Below, one piece after another: positions 59,301-64,000 of a DNA stretch of 64,000 bases; the first letter of the stretch is position 1, and each line of letters starts with the position of its first letter. Below the pieces are notes generated by a model. The model saw only the letters and a list, made by a program, of their open reading frames with translations. It made no database searches and was not told the DNA's origin. The stretch spans positions 6,322,001 through 6,386,000 of the forward strand of contig CM072906.1 in assembly GCA_037013685.1 (NCBI GenBank), given 5' to 3'. This DNA is from Acridotheres tristis (lineage: Eukaryota; Chordata; Aves; Passeriformes; Sturnidae). The position numbers were made by a program, and so were the translations under genes.

Positions 59301-59806
59301 AGGTCCCCCCCTCTTCAGGGCTCCCGGCCCCACCCGGGGTGTCCCCGGGCAAAGAGCGATGTCCTAAAGATAGAGACCCCCGAGGGGGCGGTCAGGGTGC
59401 GGCGAGAGAAGACCGGGAGGAGGGAAAAACCCGGCTGGGAGGAGGAGGAGGAGACCGGGATGGGGAGGGAGGGGTGTGTAAAGGGGGGGGCCCGGCTTGT
59501 CGGTGCCCCGCCCGGGGATGGGAGGAGGAAAACCTCCCGCCGTCCCTTTAACAGCCAGCGGCGCTGCTCGGAGTTCAGGCCGGGGTCAGGGGGAGTTCGC
59601 AGCCCGGGTTTCACCTCCGAGCTGGCGGCGTCGGGAACCCCGAGGAACCGCTGCTGCTTCTTCCACAACCACCTCCTCCTCCTCTTCCTCCTCCTCCCGT
59701 TCCGTAGGACCGGCCGGGAGCGCGGGGTATGGAGGAAGAGAAGCAGCAGAGGAAGAGGAGGGTGGAGGGGAGCAGCAACCGGCGGCGGCCCCCCCGGGGC
59801 TGAGCC
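59301..59806 (+). promoter_or_regulatory. HIC1: HIC1 upstream GC-rich promoter and 5' UTR (approximate)
   Basis: TATA-less, CpG-rich sequence before the candidate upstream first exon. It contains 'ccgtccctttaacagccagc', a pyrimidine (CTC)n tract at 59,669-59,698 that ends in ccgttccgtag and could act as a splice acceptor, and a short upstream ORF. It is comparable to the GC-rich P0 promoter with exon 1b described for human HIC1. The transcription start cannot be fixed. Confidence 0.45.
59729..59803 (+). CDS. Candidate upstream ORF in HIC1 exon 1b
   Basis: ATG plus 23 further codons and a TGA (MEEEKQQRKRRVEGSSNRRR PPRG), in context ggggtATGG. It ends 3 nt before the ATG at 59,807. If the upstream HIC1 first exon is real, this uORF would reduce or gate initiation at that ATG. 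It is highly charged and may have no function as a peptide. Confidence 0.3.
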   Translation: MEEEKQQRKRRVEGSSNRRRPPRG

Positions 59807-59858
59807 ATGAGAGTTCACCGAGACCTCAGCTGGTTGGCGGAGGCCACCGGACGCCCAG
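59807..59858 (+). CDS. HIC1: Possible alternative HIC1 first coding exon
   Basis: ATGAGAGTTCACCGAGAC opens 17 codons (MRVHRDLSWLAEATGRP) and one further base before a consensus donor (CCCAG|GTAAAA). Joined to the acceptor at 60,538/60,539 the frame stays open: G|GG CGG CGG GCG AGG AGC GGG ATG, so 24 residues (MRVHRDLSWLAEATGRP plus GRRRARS-type sequence) would precede the usual HIC1 Met. Human HIC1 also has an isoform with an N-terminal extension, though of different sequence. The phase match and both splice sites are seen directly. Use is unproven. Confidence 0.4.
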
Positions 59859-60538
59859 GTAAAAGGAGGAGGAGGGGGATCACCCCGAAATACGGGGAGA
59901 ATAAGCCGGAAAAGCAGCTCCGCGGGCACTTGGCTTTACGCACCTGGGCGGGGGGCACCGGCACCGGGACGGAGGCGGGGAGGGGAGGTCCCGCTCCCCC
60001 CCACACCCCCAATCGTCTCCCCGCTCACCTCGAGGGGGGGGAGAGGAAACGGGGGCGGGGGGCGCCCGGGGGGTCCGGCCAGCCGCCTCCCGGGACCGGG
60101 GCGCATAAGAAGCGGGGAGGCGCGGCGGGGAGCAGGACAGCGGCGGGGCGCGGGGATCGGCGGGCGGGTGGCGAGCACCGGCTCGGGGTGTCCCCCCCCT
60201 GCGCTCCCCCGGCAGGTGGGCGCGGGGGTCCCAGGGCTGGCGGGGCCGGGGCGCGGCACTGGCGGCGGCGGCGGGTGATGTCACTTTCTCCAAAACCCTC
60301 CGGGGGTTTTCGCCCCCCTCCCGCCCCCCCGACCCGCCGAGAAACGATCCCCCATATAAGCGGTGGCACCGCGCAGAGCGGCCGGGAGGCAGCGGTGCGT
60401 GGGGCTGAGACCCGCCCCCCCCACGCCACGCACCCCACGCGTGGGTGAAGCCCCGGGCGCGCCCGTCGAGCCCCCCGCGCGTTGCGGTGGGCATGCGGGG
60501 CCAGGCACGGCGCTGACGGGGCGGCCGGTGTGTTGCAG
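59859..60538 (+). other. HIC1: HIC1 intron 1 (from upstream exon) containing the proximal promoter
   Basis: A 680-bp CpG-dense interval. If the upstream exon is used, it is spliced out, with acceptor ccggtgtgttgcag. It also contains the TATA-type promoter at 60,354-60,360. No coding exon is seen inside it. Confidence 0.5.
60354..60360 (+). promoter_or_regulatory. HIC1: HIC1 proximal TATA box (P1-type promoter)
   Basis: ATATAAG in context gatcccccatataagcggtg, about 180 bp before the coding-exon acceptor, predicts a start near 60,385. A candidate donor GTGG|GTGAAG at 60,444 would give a short noncoding exon 1a of about 60 nt spliced to 60,539. This agrees with the TATA-containing P1 promoter and noncoding exon 1a known for mammalian HIC1. 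Confidence 0.6.
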
Positions 60539-60558
60539 GGCGGCGGGCGAGGAGCGGG

Positions 60559-62484
60559 ATGCTGGACGCCATGGAGGTGCCGAGCCACTCGCGGCAGCTG
60601 CTGCTGCAGCTGAACACGCAGCGCACCAAGGGCTTCCTGTGCGACGTGATCATCGTGGTGCAGAACGCGCTTTTCCGAGCGCACAAGAACATCCTGGCCG
60701 CCAGCAGCGCCTACCTCAAGTCGCTGGTGGTCCACGACAACCTGCTCAACCTGGACCATGAGATGGTGAGCCCCGGCATCTTCCGTCTCATCCTCGACTT
60801 CATCTACACCGGCCGCCTGGCCGAGTGCGAGCCGGGCAGCGAGCAGAGCCTGGGTGCTGTGCTGGCTGCCGCCAGCTACCTCCAGATCCCCGGCTTGGTG
60901 GCCCTTTGCAAGAAGAAGCTGAAGCGCAGCGGCAAGTACTGCCACCTGCGAGGGGGCTACGCTCCCTACAAGCTGGGCCGTGGGCTGCGGGCCGCCACGC
61001 CGGTCATCCAGGCTTGCTACTCTGGGACACCACGGCCCGTGGATCTGCCGCCCGTGGAGCCGGCGGCACCGCTCAACACGCAGTGCGGGGAGCTGTACGC
61101 CTCGGCCGCCCAGGGCGCCCCGCTGCACCCCCACGGGCTGTGCCCGCCCGAGCGCCACTGCTCGCCGCCCTGCGGCCTCGACCTCTCCAAGAAGAGCCCC
61201 ACCGGCCCCTCTGCCCAGCTCCTGCCCACCGACCGCCTGCTGCCCAGCGAGCCCCGCGAGCCCTCGCTGCCCCCACGGCACGACAGCCCCCCCGTCAGCG
61301 CCGGCCTCCTGGGCAGCCACGCCGCTGCCTACAAGGACTCCCCGCCGGGCGGAGAGCCGGGGGGACACCCCCACGCCCCCGACCCCTTCCGCAGCACGCC
61401 GCCCTGCGCCGAGCCCCCGTTGCCCCGCGCTGACGGGCGAGAGCTGATGTACCGCTGGATGAAGCACGAGCCCCTGGGCCCCTACCTGGACGAGGGGGAG
61501 GCAGAGAAGGACCTGGAGCGGGAGGAGAAGGCCGAATCGCCGCCTGCGGCGCCGCAGCCCCGTTACCCCAGCGTGGAGAGCAACGACCTGGAGCCCGATA
61601 ACAGCACGAGCGAGGAGACGGGCAGCAGCGAGGGCCCCTCGCCCGGCGACGCGCTGGACCGCTACTGCAACCACCTGGGCTACGAGCCGGAGAGCCTGGG
61701 CGACAACCTATACGTGTGCATCCCCTGTGGTAAGGGCTTCCCCAGCTCCGAGCAGCTCAACGCCCACGTGGAGGCCCACAACGAAGAGGAGCTCTATCAC
61801 AAGGCGGCGGCCGAGCAGGCCGTGCCCTTCCTGGACAAAGGTGGCCCGGGGCTGGGTGACATCTTGAGGCCTTACCGCTGCTCCTCCTGCGACAAGTCCT
61901 ACAAGGACCCGGCCACGCTGCGGCAGCACGAGAAGACGCACTGGCTGACGCGCCCCTACCCCTGCACCATCTGCGGCAAGAAGTTCACGCAGCGCGGCAC
62001 CATGACCCGCCACATGCGCAGCCACCTCGGCCTGAAGCCCTTCGCCTGCGACGCCTGCGGGATGCGCTTCACTCGCCAGTACCGCCTGACCGAGCACATG
62101 CGCATCCACTCGGGCGAGAAGCCCTACGAGTGCCAGGTGTGCGGCGGGAAGTTCGCCCAGCAGCGCAACCTCATCAGCCACATGAAGATGCACGCGGCCG
62201 GCCCCGACGGCAAAGCCAAGCTGGACTTCCCCGACAGCGTCTATGCCATGGCCCGTCTCACCGCCGACCAGCTGGGGCTCAAGCAGGAGAAGGCGGCCGA
62301 GCTGCTCTCCCACACCTCGCACTTCCTCAGCGACCCCAAGGCCATGGAGAGCCTCTACCCCCTGGCCAAGTTCACGGCTGAGCACCTGGGGCTCAGCCAG
62401 GACAAGGCGGCCGAGGTGCTGGCGCAGGCTCCACACCTCCACACCGAGGCCGCCCGGACCATAGAGCGATACTCGCCCCCCTAG
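60559..62484 (+). CDS. HIC1: HIC1, BTB/POZ C2H2 zinc-finger repressor
   Basis: HIC1 is a sequence-specific nuclear transcriptional repressor and tumour suppressor, a p53 target that lowers SIRT1 expression in mammals. This exon encodes 641 residues (human 714-733). A BTB/POZ domain covers about residues 20-120 (CDVIIVVQNALFRAHKNILA). The CtBP-binding motif GLDLSKK is at 206-212 and the SUMO consensus MKHEP at 301-305, with Lys302. Five C2H2 fingers follow: 387-407, then after a 33-residue gap 441-461, 469-489, 497-517 and 525-545, the last four joined by 7-residue linkers. The C-terminal tail ends RTIERYSPP. The linkers lack the poly-Gly and poly-Ala runs of the human protein, which explains most of the length difference. 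All finger cysteines and histidines are intact. The acceptor is at 60,538/60,539. The ATG at 60,559 matches the human MLDTMEAPGHSRQ start. Strong GC bias is normal for this gene. Confidence 0.98.
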   Translation: MLDAMEVPSHSRQLLLQLNTQRTKGFLCDVIIVVQNALFRAHKNILAASSAYLKSLVVHDNLLNLDHEMVSPGIFRLILDFIYTGRLAECEPGSEQSLGAVLAAASYLQIPGLVALCKKKLKRSGKYCHLRGGYAPYKLGRGLRAATPVIQACYSGTPRPVDLPPVEPAAPLNTQCGELYASAAQGAPLHPHGLCPPERHCSPPCGLDLSKKSPTGPSAQLLPTDRLLPSEPREPSLPPRHDSPPVSAGLLGSHAAAYKDSPPGGEPGGHPHAPDPFRSTPPCAEPPLPRADGRELMYRWMKHEPLGPYLDEGEAEKDLEREEKAESPPAAPQPRYPSVESNDLEPDNSTSEETGSSEGPSPGDALDRYCNHLGYEPESLGDNLYVCIPCGKGFPSSEQLNAHVEAHNEEELYHKAAAEQAVPFLDKGGPGLGDILRPYRCSSCDKSYKDPATLRQHEKTHWLTRPYPCTICGKKFTQRGTMTRHMRSHLGLKPFACDACGMRFTRQYRLTEHMRIHSGEKPYECQVCGGKFAQQRNLISHMKMHAAGPDGKAKLDFPDSVYAMARLTADQLGLKQEKAAELLSHTSHFLSDPKAMESLYPLAKFTAEHLGLSQDKAAEVLAQAPHLHTEAARTIERYSPP

Positions 62485-64000
62485 CACCGGCCTGGCCGGG
62501 GGGCTGGGGGGGCCGCTGGGCTCCCCTCGCTGCCCCGTGTGGAGCTGGGGCGGGGGGGCGAGAGGTGATGGGTGCTCGTCCCCTGGCGCTGCCGACGGTC
62601 CCGGAGAACTCGCTCGTAGCGATGGTCCCATGAGAGCTGCTCCGGGATGGATGGACGGCGTGTCCCTCGACCAGCGCCCCGGCTTGCTCGGGAGAAGCCG
62701 ATAAATCAGGGACTGACCCCGCGGCACCTCCGCCCCTTGCCGTGGGGGGTGCCGGGACCCCGGCACCGGGCGGCAGCGACGCACAAGCTGTGAGGCCGGG
62801 CTGCGCCCCGAGGCTTTGGAGGACATGAGCCCGCTCCTTACCTCAGGGCTGCCGGCCCCGGGCGAGGAGACGCCCTCGGCAGCCGCCGCGTCGCTGCGGC
62901 CCCACGGTGGGACCCGGCGGCGCTCGGCTTTGCCGCGACGGGACCCGGACTGTGCCTCCCCGACCGCCGCGGGCCGTGAGTAGTTCGTCCGTCGTGGCTG
63001 GAGCGACGCCTCCGTGCTGAGCGGGAGCGGCCAGCGCCGGGCTGGGGGTGTGAGCCCGAGCACGCCGGGGGCTCGGGGACAGACTGACGGAGGGGGACGG
63101 GGGGCTCTGAGCAGCAGGCGCGGGACGGGGGAGAGGCGGTCACGTCCATGCTGGGGAGGCCGGGGAATCGCGATGCTCCTCGCCCCGAAGCAAGCACTGA
63201 CCTCCCGTCCCGAACGCAGGGGCTCAGCCCGGGCTGCTCCCCGTGTTTTTAGGAGGTGGGGCACGGCCTGTCCCAGACTGAGCCCCTGGGCCCTGCCTCG
63301 CCATCAGGGATGCCAGGGGGGCACCCGGGCCAGCCCCGGGATCCGGCGGATTCGCCCTCCGGCGGCCACTCGCCTTGATTATTTTTTATTTTTTTATTTT
63401 TGCCAAAGACGCCCGTCTCCAGCGCGGCCGGGCCGGGCCGGGGGGTCCATGACAAAGACAAAGCGGTCTCTGGTTTGTCAGCTACGGGAGGTGGGCAGGG
63501 GCTGCGGGAGGGGGCCGTGGGGCAGAGCCCAGGGGATGCATGTGACCTGGGGCCGAGTCCCCCCCCGGGCACCTTCTGCCACCACCGCACCCCCTCTCCC
63601 ACCTTCTGCTCGGTGTGGGCAAAGTCCCCCCAGCCTGGACCCCCCCGGCCCGTGCCCTGACCCCTCCGTTGGGGCTAATGTGAAGCTTCTCCCCCCTCCT
63701 GAGCCCCCTCCTCTCCTTTGCACACGAGGCTCCGGGCGGCCGCCAGCAGCGACTGCCCCCGGCCTCGCAGCCACTGTGCCTTAGCCTGAGCTGGCCGCTC
63801 CTGCCCAGCTGCCCCCCGAGCCTCCCGGGCCTGTCCCGGTCCCCCAGGGCCGGCGGTGTCCCCCGGAGCTGCCGTGGGGTGACTGGCGGCGGTGGTAGCA
63901 CCCAAAGCACAGCTGGCAGCGCCCAGCGGGGCCCTGCCCCCCCTGTATCACGTCCAATTTGTACACGGGCTTCTCGCCCTCTTTTTTTTCTATAGTCGAA
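62485..64000 (+). other. HIC1: HIC1 3' UTR and downstream flank
   Basis: No AATAAA or ATTAAA is seen on the plus strand down to the window end, so the end of the HIC1 transcript is not fixed. The sequence is GC-rich without further coding exons. The minus strand carries possible polyadenylation signals of a convergent gene. The last bases form a pyrimidine tract followed by tatag, which resembles a splice acceptor but cannot be judged at the edge. Confidence 0.6.
63385..63398 (-). terminator. Two minus-strand AATAAA signals (possible SMG6 3' end)
   Basis: An A/T-rich segment reads AATAAA twice on the minus strand (complement of 63,385-63,390 and 63,393-63,398). In mammals SMG6 lies beyond HIC1 and converges on it, so these may end its 3' UTR. 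No SMG6 coding sequence (PIN domain end) is visible up to 64,000. A chance T-rich tract is the alternative. Confidence 0.35.

Noticed and set aside
60025..61674. Minus-strand open frame of 549 codons over HIC1
   Set aside because: It is the antisense shadow of the very GC-rich HIC1 exon and lacks any recognisable domain.
61708..63264. Minus-strand open frame of 518 codons over the HIC1 zinc fingers and 3' flank
   Set aside because: It is again antisense to a GC-rich coding exon, and its composition mirrors the zinc-finger codons.
63975..63996. Splice acceptor at the right edge
   Set aside because: A pyrimidine tract followed by tatag is seen, but only a few bases follow, so no exon can be judged. 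The T-run is equally well a chance tract.

Overview
The window is vertebrate nuclear DNA, almost certainly from a bird. The genes have introns, CR1 LINE fragments are the only transposons I recognise, the sequence is compact and GC-rich in the manner of an avian microchromosome, and a (GGGAT)n tract grows out of a CR1 tail. The gene content is the block known from human 17p13.3: RTN4RL1, DPH1, OVCA2, MIR132/MIR212 and HIC1, in that order. I cannot name the species.

Layout. 1-26,060 is noncoding. It is best read as the first intron of RTN4RL1, which runs on the minus strand and whose 13-nt first coding segment is at 26,061-26,073. It holds CR1 fragments, a (GGGAT)15 microsatellite, mononucleotide runs and AT-rich islands. 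A CpG-rich interval with a degenerate minisatellite follows (about 25.4-28.2 kb) and carries the divergent RTN4RL1 and DPH1 promoters. DPH1 (plus strand) has 12 coding exons from 27,932 to 45,654. I reconstructed all of them with GT-AG junctions and a continuous frame of 423 codons. OVCA2 (plus, intronless, 228 codons) follows 395 bp downstream. About 5 kb of intergenic sequence leads to the minus-strand miR-212/miR-132 cluster (52.5-51.8 kb), whose candidate TATA box and paired CRE sites lie at 53.29-53.37 kb. A degenerate higher-order tandem repeat with a nested CR1 spans 55.1-56.8 kb. HIC1 (plus) ends the gene list: its main coding exon is 60,559-62,484, with one TATA-type promoter just upstream and a possible second first exon at 59.8 kb that extends the frame in phase. 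The last 1.5 kb is HIC1 3' flank, with minus-strand polyadenylation signals that may belong to SMG6, the expected convergent neighbour.

The genes do not form one pathway. DPH1 starts diphthamide synthesis on eEF2. OVCA2 is a small serine hydrolase. miR-132/212 are CREB-responsive microRNAs in mammals. HIC1 is a BTB zinc-finger repressor. RTN4RL1 is a Nogo-receptor homologue. Their order is conserved. I found no clearly new biological system. The most useful leads are the in-frame alternative HIC1 first exon with its uORF, the miR-212/132 promoter with a possible divergent partner, TATA-like elements with no assigned gene, a CpG-rich candidate first exon at 48.1 kb, and the CR1-interrupted satellite.
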